From assembly GCA_910584475.1 (NCBI GenBank), contig CAJUBD010000007.1, positions 1 through 64,000 of the forward strand: a stretch of 64,000 bases of DNA, in the 5' to 3' direction. This DNA comes from an uncultured Treponema sp. (GTDB lineage: Bacteria > Spirochaetota > Spirochaetia > Treponematales > Treponemataceae). Of this stretch, positions 1-7,398 are shown piece after piece. The translations under genes and the position numbers were made by a program. The notes below the pieces were generated by a model. The model did not search any database. It was not told the DNA's origin and was given only the letters and a program-made list of their open reading frames with translations. The stretch's first letter is position 1, and each line of letters starts with the position of its first letter.

Positions 1-118
1 CCGCGCATTTCTCGGACACCGCCGCGTCCTTTTCCGCCCTGTCCGCCATGTTCGAAACGAACAGGAAGTGCGCCGCGTTGTTTAGGCTCGTGAGCGGAAG
101 TGTCTGGATTTCTTTCAT
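1..118 (-). CDS. 5' end of a gene leaving the window (39 codons visible)
   Basis: The minus strand carries AAAGGAG followed after six bases by an ATG at 118, then an open frame to the window edge. It reads MKEIQTLPLTSLNNAAHF, then a charged helical stretch rich in Ala, Asp and Glu. The N-terminus is reminiscent of DUF6261-type proteins of unknown function, but 39 codons are too few to be firm. The ATG overlaps the stop of the upstream repeat-containing frame, so the two could be translationally coupled. Confidence 0.6.
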   Translation of the reverse strand, partial: MKEIQTLPLTSLNNAAHFLFVSNMADRAEKDAAVSEKCA

Positions 119-714
119 AGTGAATCTCCTTTAGTATGATATGTTGCCGCCACATGCGCGGCAGTCGTTTTTATGCGGTGAAATTTTCCTGCGCAGTGTT
201 GCGCGGACGTATCGGAGGTCTCGGAAAGTATGTTATTAGTCGCTGTGAAGCCGTCAGAAGTCTCGGATAGTGCTTTGTTGGTCGCTGTGGGCGTATCGAA
301 AGCCTCGGATGGTATTCTGTTGAACGCCATGAAGCCGTCAGAGACCTCGGACAGCGTTTTGTTGAACGCTGTGAAGCCAGCGGAGGCCTCGGACAGCGTT
401 TTGTTGAACGCTGTGAAGCCGTCGGATGCCTCGGACAGCGTTTTGTTGAACGCTGTGAAGCCGTCGGATGCCTCGGACAGCATTTTGTTGAACGCTGCAA
501 AGCCGTCAGAGTCCTCGGATAGCGTATTTTTTATTGAGGTGATTGAATTTCTTGCTAAAAATTCTTCCGCGCCGTTTGGTTTTAATGAAATTCGTGCGCC
601 GAATTCGTAATTCCGAACATCGCGGCGGCACTCGGCGCAAGAAAACAAGTACTCGTAAAGCGTTTTGTTGAGCGCAGGGAAGCTAGAGACGGCGGCTTCG
701 ACAAGTTCGACCAC
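115..714 (-). CDS. Doubtful ORF with 14-residue tandem repeats
   Basis: This is a 199-codon minus-strand frame. After about 60 non-repetitive residues it contains roughly seven copies of a 14-residue unit of the form NKTLSEASDGFTAF. The start codon lies in a degenerate copy of a palindromic sequence that recurs at 994-1018, and the stop overlaps the start of the next gene. The 42-bp unit is a multiple of three, so the opposite strand (230-610) and another minus frame (171-500) are also open. Openness is therefore weak evidence of coding. It may be a fast-evolving protein or only a tandem repeat. No family is recognised. Confidence 0.35.
   Translation of the reverse strand: MVELVEAAVSSFPALNKTLYEYLFSCAECRRDVRNYEFGARISLKPNGAEEFLARNSITSIKNTLSEDSDGFAAFNKMLSEASDGFTAFNKTLSEASDGFTAFNKTLSEASAGFTAFNKTLSEVSDGFMAFNRIPSEAFDTPTATNKALSETSDGFTATNNILSETSDTSAQHCAGKFHRIKTTAAHVAATYHTKGDSL
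227..520. repeat. 42-bp tandem repeat, seven units
   Basis: Units begin at 227, 269, 311, 353, 395, 437 and 479. The central units (395-478) are identical and the outer ones are diverged. A partial unit follows 520, a lone half-unit lies near 660-680 and a degenerate one near 195-226. Homogenised centre and decayed edges are typical of a tandem repeat that changes by slippage or unequal exchange. Confidence 0.9.
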
Positions 715-1127
715 CTTTTTTATGTACTTTTTATGGACAAAGCAAAGATAAGAACAAAAATAAACGCGAGTTTTGACAAAAAGTTTGCGAGTTTTCCGTA
801 GGAAAACTCGGTAAGCAGGGCTTTGCCCTGCGACAAAATTACCTAGGTCGCCGTACCCCCCCCCGTACTCGCGGAGAATATTCTACCAATGCAAAGCGGC
901 GAGAATTGCGCGATTGAGAAGCAAGTTTTGGTTAAACGTCCGTTGTCGAATGCCATCATCTTTTTCTCCTATGGGCTGCGACTTGCTTTTGACGGTGGTT
1001 TCGACAGGCTCAACCACCATTCGGGCAACGAATACATTTTATTGCAATTCCATGGATTTGTCAATTGAAATATTTGCGCATGGAATTTGAATCTTTTGCG
1101 AAAAGCCGCCCGATTCCACAAAAAAAA
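715..1127. other. Gene-free stretch with small palindromes
   Basis: No convincing gene is seen. It holds a hairpin with arms GAGTTTTCC/GGAAAACTC near 793-814, a hairpin with arms GCAGGGC/GCCCTGC just after it, and a run of nine C near 858. A 25-base palindrome at 994-1018 has arms GGTGGTT and AACCACC around TCGACAGGCTC. A degenerate copy of the last lies at 691-715. Confidence 0.6.
994..1018. repeat. Palindromic repeat with GGTGGTT/AACCACC arms
   Basis: A 7-bp perfect inverted repeat flanks TCGACAGGCTC. A related, partly decayed copy covers 691-715, across the start codon of the 14-residue-repeat frame, where the minus strand would encode MVELVEAA. Two copies in 330 bp suggest a dispersed short element. 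Confidence 0.55.
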
Positions 1128-1376
1128 CTACAGCTGCTTAAAATACTCTTTCAGCTCCGCCTTGACAGAATCGTCGAGCTGCTTTATCTCGCACCCGCGA
1201 ATCGCCGCTTCCAAATGGTACAATATGACGACGCACGTGTTCGGATAAATCTCTTTGAGCCGAAAAACCGCCTGCTTGCTGCCGATTTCCTTCAATTCCT
1301 CCGCCGAATGGATTCCCACCGCGCGAAGTTTTTTTTCCATCGTTTTTCCAAGCCCCAAAGATGTAATTTCCGCCAT
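1128..1376 (-). CDS. TfoX C-terminal domain-like protein
   Basis: This 82-residue protein begins MAEITSLGLGKTMEKKL and continues with the helix-hairpin-like pattern of the TfoX C-terminal domain (PF04994): a Gly-rich first turn, IHSAEELKEIGS, then two amphipathic helices. Proteins of this size in other bacteria carry the domain alone, without the N-terminal TfoX half linked to competence. Its function is unknown; helix-hairpin-helix-type DNA contact is an inference. The frame runs 13 codons further upstream, but GGGAG five bases before the ATG at 1376 fixes the start. A small palindrome (gaaatgttgcgttgcaaatatttc) precedes it near 1400-1425. Confidence 0.8.
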   Translation of the reverse strand: MAEITSLGLGKTMEKKLRAVGIHSAEELKEIGSKQAVFRLKEIYPNTCVVILYHLEAAIRGCEIKQLDDSVKAELKEYFKQL

Positions 1377-1524
1377 ATTTTCTCCCTTAAAAAAATGTTT
1401 GTGAAATATTTGCAACGCAACATTTCAAAGCAAAAACGCCGCTCCATTTCACGAATCATATCATTTTTACAATTTTCTTTCTAGTACCGCGAATTTATTG
1501 CCAAAAATTCATATTATATATAGT

Positions 1525-1581
1525 ATGGAAAAACTATTTTCAGGAGGAAAACTTGATGACAAAATGGGCGAAATCTTTTAG
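1525..1581 (+). CDS. Possible 18-residue ORF before recO
   Basis: An ATG at 1525 follows TATTAT (1512-1517) by seven bases and opens MEKLFSGGKLDDKMGEIF, stopping at 1579-1581. A second mini-frame begins at 1556 after AGGAGG (1543-1548) and reads MTKWAKSFRIKQ, with its TGA overlapping the recO ATG. Either could be a leader peptide coupled to recO, or both could be chance. No homology is recognised. Confidence 0.3.
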   Translation: MEKLFSGGKLDDKMGEIF

Positions 1582-1584
1582 AAT
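1556..1584 (+). promoter_or_regulatory. Possible leaderless promoter of recO
   Basis: ATGACA at 1556-1561, 17 bases, TAGAAT at 1579-1584, then six bases to the recO ATG. If used, the transcript would start at or next to the start codon. Confidence 0.45.
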
Positions 1585-1590
1585 AAAACA

Positions 1591-2403
1591 ATGACCCGAA
1601 ACGTTTCAAAGAGTGCGCTGGTGATTTCCGTGCGGGCGACCGCGCAAGACAATCGTTCGGTGTGCGTTCTCACGAAAGACGGAATCGAATTCTCCACGCT
1701 TTTCGGCGGCCCAAAAAGCAGGCTTTCCGGCGCAGTGAGTCCATGGAATTCGGGAACAATGTATTTTTATAACAATGCCGAAAAAGCCTCGTCGAAAATC
1801 ACGGACTTCGACGTGAAAAAATACCATCCGACATTCCGCGAAAGCCTTTTCAAAAGTTTCGCGGCGGCGTTGACAGGCGAAATCGCCGTAAAGTCGAAAT
1901 GCGCGGGCAACGGCAAGGCGGCGTTTTTTTTGCTGAACGGATTTTTGGACGGAATGGACTTGTGCGACGAAAACGCGGCGCGGCGCGGACTTTTGCGCTT
2001 TTTGTGGCGATATTTGGATTTGCTCGGAGTCCGCCCCGAAACGAAAAACTGCGCGCTTTGCTCGAAAGAATTCGCCTTTTTTCCGGCGAGAAATCCCGCT
2101 GGAAATTCTTTCGAAAACGTGATACAATATGAAAGTCAAAGCGGCGTCGTTTTTTCGCCCGAGCAAGGCGGATTTTTGTGCGAAGAATGCGCTTGCGCGA
2201 AATCCGAGCAAGGCTTTGAGCGGCTTTCGCCAGCGTCGCTTTTTTATCTTGACGCGGCGGGCGGCGAAAACCTTGCGGCGGCGCGAAACGCGCCGCTTTC
2301 AAAAAGCGACCACGACGCATTAAAGGCCTTTTTGTTCCGAATGACGGAAAACGCTTTGGGGCAAAGGCTAAAAACACTTTCCACTGGGAGCGGAATTTTA
2401 TGA
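1591..2403 (+). CDS. recO: DNA repair protein RecO
   Basis: This 270-residue protein has the RecO layout: an N-terminal OB-like region (KSALVISVRATAQDN, Gly-rich loop with FGGPKSRLSG), a central helical domain, and a C4 zinc site (CALC near residue 152; CEEC near 200). RecO works with RecR and RecF to load RecA onto SSB-coated single strands and to anneal strands in the RecFOR pathway. The 3' end overlaps pdp by four bases (ATGA), so the two genes are probably cotranscribed and coupled. No Shine-Dalgarno sequence directly precedes the ATG; a -10-like box lies six bases upstream. Confidence 0.92.
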   Translation: MTRNVSKSALVISVRATAQDNRSVCVLTKDGIEFSTLFGGPKSRLSGAVSPWNSGTMYFYNNAEKASSKITDFDVKKYHPTFRESLFKSFAAALTGEIAVKSKCAGNGKAAFFLLNGFLDGMDLCDENAARRGLLRFLWRYLDLLGVRPETKNCALCSKEFAFFPARNPAGNSFENVIQYESQSGVVFSPEQGGFLCEECACAKSEQGFERLSPASLFYLDAAGGENLAAARNAPLSKSDHDALKAFLFRMTENALGQRLKTLSTGSGIL

Positions 2404-3764
2404 GGGCAGTTGACATAATAATGAAAAAACGCGGGAATTTCGCGCTTTCTTCGGACGGAAGCAAAAGCGTCGCCACGGACACAAGACTTTCCGCAGAAGA
2501 GATAAAATTTTTGGTGCAAGGCTATGTCGCAGGAACTATTCCTGAATATCAAATCTCGGCGTTTTTGATGGCGGTCTATTTCAACGGAATGACTTTCGAA
2601 GAAACGAGCGCGCTCACGGAATGCATGCTAAATTCCGGCGAAAAAATCGAACTTCACAGCGAGCAATTCAAGTCGCTCGGACTGCGCGGACCTTTCGTGG
2701 ACAAGCATTCGACGGGCGGAGTCGGCGACAAAATCTCTCTTCCGCTCGCGCCGATCGTGGCATCCTGCGGCGTTCAAATTCCTATGATGAGCGGGCGCGC
2801 GCTCGGACACACGGGCGGCACTTTGGACAAGTTGGAATCGATTTCGGGCTACCGCGTCGGACTTTCGCCAGACGAATTCCGAAGGCTCATAGCGAAGGAC
2901 GGATATGCCATGACCGGCCAGACCGAAAAAATCGTTCCTGCCGACCGCCTTCTCTACGCGCTTCGCGACGTGACTGGCACCGTGGAATCCGTCCCGCTTA
3001 TCACGGCGAGCATCCTTTCCAAGAAAGTGGCGGAGGGAAGCGACGCGCTCGTATTCGACGTGAAATGCGGAAGCGGCGCGTTTATGAAAAGCGAGGCGGC
3101 GGCAGGAGAACTTGCCGAAAGCCTCGTAAAGACCGCGCAGGCGATGGGCAAAAAAGCCGCCGCGTTCATCACGGACATGGATTCGCCTTTGGGCAGTAAA
3201 ATAGGGAATTTCCTCGAAATCGAAGAGACCATCGACTGCCTCAAGGGAAAAGGGCCTTCCGACGTGATGGATTTGACTTACGCGCTCGCTTCGCAAATGC
3301 TGATTTTCGGCGGCAAGGCTTCCTCAAAAGAAGATGCCTTGGAAAAATGCCGCGAAGTCGTGGAAAGCGGCGCGGCTTTGCAAAAATTCTTGGACAACGT
3401 GGAAAGCCAGGGCGGCGATTCGCAAAAAATGCTTTCCGAATGCGGCACGCGCCGAAGCCGATTCAAGACGGATATTTTTGCGCAACAAGACGGATTTGTC
3501 AAGATCGACGCGTACAAAACAGGGCTTTCGGGAGTTTACTTGGGCGTTGGTCGAAACAAGACTACAGACAAAGTTTGCGCCGAAGCCGGAATAATTTTGC
3601 ACGCAAAAAGCGGCGAAGCCGTGAAAAAAGGCGAAGTGCTTATGGAAATTTTCGGAAAGGATGAGGAATGCCTTTCGCCCGCGAAAAAGATTCTCGAGGA
3701 AGCCGTTTCGTATTCGGATGAAAAAAAATCGCGACCGCCGCTGATTTTGAAAGAGATAAGATAG
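2400..3764 (+). CDS. pdp: Pyrimidine-nucleoside (thymidine) phosphorylase
   Basis: This 454-residue enzyme of the nucleoside phosphorylase-II family begins with the MRAVDIIMKKR helix. It carries the phosphate-binding loop VDKHSTGGVGDK near residues 100-111 and the GRALGHTGGTLDKLES signature near 138-153. It splits thymidine, and probably uridine, with phosphate to base and pentose 1-phosphate, feeding salvage; deoC further along acts on deoxyribose 5-phosphate. The C-terminal alpha/beta domain is complete. Its stop codon lies inside the left arm of a 15-bp palindrome, so its mRNA may end there. deoA is an equally valid name in other species. Confidence 0.95.
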   Translation: MRAVDIIMKKRGNFALSSDGSKSVATDTRLSAEEIKFLVQGYVAGTIPEYQISAFLMAVYFNGMTFEETSALTECMLNSGEKIELHSEQFKSLGLRGPFVDKHSTGGVGDKISLPLAPIVASCGVQIPMMSGRALGHTGGTLDKLESISGYRVGLSPDEFRRLIAKDGYAMTGQTEKIVPADRLLYALRDVTGTVESVPLITASILSKKVAEGSDALVFDVKCGSGAFMKSEAAAGELAESLVKTAQAMGKKAAAFITDMDSPLGSKIGNFLEIEETIDCLKGKGPSDVMDLTYALASQMLIFGGKASSKEDALEKCREVVESGAALQKFLDNVESQGGDSQKMLSECGTRRSRFKTDIFAQQDGFVKIDAYKTGLSGVYLGVGRNKTTDKVCAEAGIILHAKSGEAVKKGEVLMEIFGKDEECLSPAKKILEEAVSYSDEKKSRPPLILKEIR

Positions 3765-3820
3765 GAAGTCACTAATTTGGCGTGACTTTCTATCTTGACA
3801 AGTTCGCTTGCCGCGAACTT
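3758..3820 (+). repeat. Palindromic element (family B) between pdp and recJ
   Basis: Arms at 3758-3772 and 3782-3796 pair over 15 bp with one G-T pair around taatttggc. A perfect 8-bp hairpin AAGTTCGC/GCGAACTT follows at 3800-3820. The left arm contains the pdp stop codon. The order of hairpins matches the elements before the M23, ferredoxin and LolA-like genes. It may terminate pdp or form a recJ leader. From 3821 to 3975 nothing else is clear except an AAGGAT ribosome-binding site before recJ. Confidence 0.6.
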
Positions 3821-3975
3821 GCCTTATGAACTTGTGCGCTATCGCGATGTGGCAATACGGCTGTCGCTGTTTTGTTACAGGAAATTTATTTTACACCATC
3901 GCTTGCGCGCCTTGAGAATCTGCGGCAATTTATTTTTTTAATGTGAATTGAAATTTATAACAAGAAGGATTCCTA

Positions 3976-6159
3976 ATGAAAAATTGGAACAAAAAGGAAT
4001 TGTCTCCTGAAAGCGTAAAATCGCTTTGCAAAAAATATTCGCTCGACGCGCTTTCCGCTTCGATTTTAATGCGTCGCGGAATCACCGAAGGGCGCGACTT
4101 GATGTGGTTCTTGGAGGACGACACGCGCTTTTTGCACAGCCCGTTTGAATTCGCGCAGATGGAAGACGCCGTGGACAGAATTTTGGCGGCAAAGGAAGAA
4201 GGCGAAAAAGTCCTGATTTTCGGCGACCGCGACGTGGACGGCATCACTGCCACCACGGTACTTTTCCAGCAACTTGAGCGGATGGGACTTGACGTTTCGT
4301 GGCGACTTCCTTCTGGCGACGATGCCTACGGAATTTCGATGGCAGCGGTGGACGATTTTGCAAAAGATTTCGGAACGCTTTTGATTACGGTGGATTGCGG
4401 AATTTCCAATGTCGCGGAAATCGCGCATGCGAACGAACTTGGAATCAGCGTCATTGTAACCGACCATCACAATCCGCCTGAAATTCTTCCTGACGCAGAA
4501 ATTATTTTAAACCCGAAATGCGCCGACTCAGGCTATCCCTTCGCGGAAATTTCAGGATGCACTGTGGCGTTCAAGTTGGCGCAGGCGTTGCGTTTTTCGC
4601 AAACCGATTTATACAAGGAAGACATTTGCCTTTTAAACGCGCGGACAGAAAAAAAGTCTGACGGCGAAAATACCATCGTCGAATGCGTCAAAGTACGGAA
4701 CCTCGTTCGCACGAAATATTTCGCCTTAGAAATCGATGGAAACCTTTTAGAACAAAACGCGCAAAAAAAGCGCACGGCATTTTTTGATTTTTTGAAGGGC
4801 GAGCAGATTTTTGTCTGGGATGCGAAAAAAAATCTCGACGCGCTCAAAAACATTTTCTCAAGCGCAATCGAATTCAATTTCTTCGACATTCGCGGAGAAT
4901 GCGCGAAAATCATTCCGCAAGTTTCCGCCTCTTCGCTCGAACAAATCAGGCGCGCATCAAAAATCGCGCGCTATGAAAACGCCACGACTGAAATCGACGC
5001 GCTTTTTAACATTTTCGTAACATACTTGGAAAAAAAGATTGCGGGCATTTTTCCATCGCATATTGATTGCGATGAATGCGACTTGCAGCTCGTAACGCTT
5101 TCGTCTTTGAGCGACATTATGCCGCTTAAAAACGAAAACCGAATTTTTGCGAAACGCGGACTTTCCGCACTCAACAATGGCAAGGCGCGGCAAGGGTTAG
5201 CCCAAATTTTGGCGCGACAAGGGCTTTTGGGCAAGACGATAACTTCTTCGGATTTGGCGTGGAGCGTAACTCCGATTTTGAACGCCAGCGGAAGGCTCGG
5301 GATGCCTGAAATTTCGCTGCGACTTTTTCTCGAAAAGGACGCGAAAAAAGCCGACGAAATCGCTTCCAAACTTTTCGAACTGAACGAAGAGCGAAAAAAA
5401 TTGGTTGACGCGGCGACGGAATTTTTGGGTGCGCGGCCTGAAAAATCGCTTGACAAATTCGGCGGAAAAATCTGCCTTGTGAGCGAAGAGAAAATAAATC
5501 GCGGCGTGCTCGGTCTCATCGCGACAAAACTTTTGCGGCGTACCGGCGTTCCTTCAATCGTAATCACGAAAGTTTCCGCGAACCAAGCGGAAGGTTCGGA
5601 AGACTTTTACATCGGCTCGATGCGCTCGGACGAAAAAATTTGCTGCACGGATTTTCTCGACAAATTCGGCGACATATATATGAACCACGGCGGACACGCG
5701 GCGGCGGCAGGATTTTCGCTTTCGGAAAAAAACTACGAACTTTTCTTGCAAAAAATCCATTCGGTCGTGGAGACGACGAATTTTTGCGCAGAATCTAGCG
5801 ACGCAATCCAAATCGACGCGGAACTTCCGCCTCAGCACCTTACAGGCGATTTGATGAAAACAATCGACAGGTTCGAGCCTTACGGAAACGAATGCTGCGA
5901 ATTCGTTTTTTTGACAAAGGCGGCAAAAATCGTCGCCGCGCAAATCGTCGGAAAAACTGCGCCGGCACATTTGAAACTCACGCTTGAAATCGGATCGAAC
6001 AAATGGCCCGCGCTTTGGTGGGGGGCGGCGGAAAAGTTGAATGCGCATTTCAAAGTCGGCGACAAAATCGACGTTTTGTACAACTATGGACGCAACACTT
6101 TCAATGGCGTTGAAGGTCGCAGGCTCGTGATTGTGGACGCAAGAAAATCTGTATTTTGA
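3976..6159 (+). CDS. recJ: Single-stranded-DNA-specific exonuclease RecJ
   Basis: The 727-residue protein has the DHH phosphoesterase core: GDRDVDG at residues 83-89 (motif I, usually DYDVDG), VDCGISN near 140, and VTDHHN at 161-166 (the DHH motif). The DHHA1 domain follows, with GRLG near 440 and GGHAAAAGFS near 575, and an OB fold ends the protein. RecJ degrades 5' single-stranded ends in RecF-pathway recombination and mismatch or base-excision repair. An insertion of about 170 residues (roughly 215-385) separates the DHH and DHHA1 halves and is not part of the minimal RecJ fold. AAGGAT and an AT-rich -10-like stretch precede the ATG. Confidence 0.93.
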   Translation: MKNWNKKELSPESVKSLCKKYSLDALSASILMRRGITEGRDLMWFLEDDTRFLHSPFEFAQMEDAVDRILAAKEEGEKVLIFGDRDVDGITATTVLFQQLERMGLDVSWRLPSGDDAYGISMAAVDDFAKDFGTLLITVDCGISNVAEIAHANELGISVIVTDHHNPPEILPDAEIILNPKCADSGYPFAEISGCTVAFKLAQALRFSQTDLYKEDICLLNARTEKKSDGENTIVECVKVRNLVRTKYFALEIDGNLLEQNAQKKRTAFFDFLKGEQIFVWDAKKNLDALKNIFSSAIEFNFFDIRGECAKIIPQVSASSLEQIRRASKIARYENATTEIDALFNIFVTYLEKKIAGIFPSHIDCDECDLQLVTLSSLSDIMPLKNENRIFAKRGLSALNNGKARQGLAQILARQGLLGKTITSSDLAWSVTPILNASGRLGMPEISLRLFLEKDAKKADEIASKLFELNEERKKLVDAATEFLGARPEKSLDKFGGKICLVSEEKINRGVLGLIATKLLRRTGVPSIVITKVSANQAEGSEDFYIGSMRSDEKICCTDFLDKFGDIYMNHGGHAAAAGFSLSEKNYELFLQKIHSVVETTNFCAESSDAIQIDAELPPQHLTGDLMKTIDRFEPYGNECCEFVFLTKAAKIVAAQIVGKTAPAHLKLTLEIGSNKWPALWWGAAEKLNAHFKVGDKIDVLYNYGRNTFNGVEGRRLVIVDARKSVF

Positions 6160-6243
6160 GAAATAGCGACTATAATTTCAGAGCGCGATTCTTACGATAA
6201 TAAATTTATGGAGTATGACGGCAATCGTTAAAACAGAATGTCT

Positions 6244-6405
6244 ATCATCACCCCATGGTTTGTCCAGTTGCGTCGCAACTCACAAAACTTATGTCATAAA
6301 CTGTGCGCGTCGCGACAGTTTCCTAACGCGCACAAAAAGACCAATCTTGATTTTGTACTGGCAACAAAGTTTCTAGCCAAAATCGCGATTGGTCTTTTAC
6401 GGGAG
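6244..6405 (+). repeat. Leader element (family B) before the M23 gene
   Basis: Successive hairpins are seen: GTTGCGTCGCAAC at 6267-6279, a CTGT/ACAG palindrome at 6301-6318, and a perfect 12-bp stem AAAAGACCAATC (6335-6346) with GATTGGTCTTTT (6387-6398). The last stem and T-run are followed at once by ACGGGAG, the ribosome-binding site of the next gene. Similar order and ending occur before the ferredoxin, flavin reductase-rubredoxin and LolA-like genes. Confidence 0.6.
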
Positions 6406-6414
6406 ATTTTAAAA

Positions 6415-7398
6415 ATGAAGAAGAATTTTATTTGTCTCGCGATTTTAGTTTTCGCAATTTCGATTTGCTCTGCGAAAAATGCGAAACTTTCGCAAAACGC
6501 GCTCAACATAGACATCGACTACAACGACCAAGTTTTTCCTGGCGATGCGGTTTTCATTCGCCTTAAATTTGAAAACGCGAAAAGCAGAAAAAAAACATTG
6601 GGAGTTTCGGCGACAGCAGAAATTGCCGGCGAAAAAAAATCCGTGTCGGCGTGCGACTTTTACTCGCTCGTCGCAAAAAGGACATCCGCGGAATTTTTGG
6701 CAGGTCTTCCGATTTCGTCGTGGACAGAAAGCGGCGACTACCAAATCAAAATAAAATACAATGTTTCAGGCGAAGGCGAAAATGAAATCACGCTTCCGCT
6801 TGAAATCAAGGAAAAGGAATTCGAAAGCGGCGTGATAAACCTCACGAAGGAAATGTCCGCCATAAGCAGCGACACAAGCCTTGAAAAAGTGGAGCAGTCA
6901 AAAAAACTCAACGCGATAATCAATTCTGTGAATTCAGAAAATGTTTTAAATTTGAAAAAATTCATTTTGCCCGTTACTTCAAAACGGCGCACGACGGCTT
7001 TCGCCGAAAGAATCATCTACAAATATCCGAGCGGCAAGGAAAGCACGACCGTGCACGCGGGAATTGATTTCGGCTTGCCGCGCCCGCCTTCAAGCGGACC
7101 GCAGCCGCACATGGAAATTGTCGCGCCGGCCGACGGAAAAATTGTCATGGCTGAAAATCGAATCGCCACAGGCTGGACAATAATCATCGAGCATTTGCCG
7201 GGACTTTACAGCATGTATTATCACATGAGCGAAATTAAAGTCAAAGTCGGACAAATGATAAAGCAAGGCGAATCGCTCGGACTTTCAGGCGCGACAGGGT
7301 TTGCGAACGGCGAGCATTTGCATTGGGAAATGCGCCTCAATTCGATGATCGTGAATCCGGACTTTTTCCTGAACGACTTTGCGTTCACGGAAAACTAA
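6415..7398 (+). CDS. Secreted M23 (LytM-type) peptidase
   Basis: This 327-residue protein has a signal peptide (MKKNFICLAILVFAISICSA) and an N-terminal beta-rich region with Ig-like character. A helical linker leads to a C-terminal M23 domain with the zinc motifs HAGIDFG near 220 and HLHWE near 305. Such enzymes cut peptide cross-links of murein or act as activators of amidases. The frame extends upstream to 6238, but GGGAG nine bases before 6415 and the signal peptide fix this start. It converges with ligA with a 4-bp overlap. It is one of three M23 proteins in the window and the only one without LysM repeats. Confidence 0.88.
   Translation: MKKNFICLAILVFAISICSAKNAKLSQNALNIDIDYNDQVFPGDAVFIRLKFENAKSRKKTLGVSATAEIAGEKKSVSACDFYSLVAKRTSAEFLAGLPISSWTESGDYQIKIKYNVSGEGENEITLPLEIKEKEFESGVINLTKEMSAISSDTSLEKVEQSKKLNAIINSVNSENVLNLKKFILPVTSKRRTTAFAERIIYKYPSGKESTTVHAGIDFGLPRPPSSGPQPHMEIVAPADGKIVMAENRIATGWTIIIEHLPGLYSMYYHMSEIKVKVGQMIKQGESLGLSGATGFANGEHLHWEMRLNSMIVNPDFFLNDFAFTEN

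Noticed and set aside
230..610. 126-codon plus-strand frame across the 42-bp repeat
   Set aside because: No ribosome-binding site and mirrored by open frames on the other strand; the repeat length explains it.
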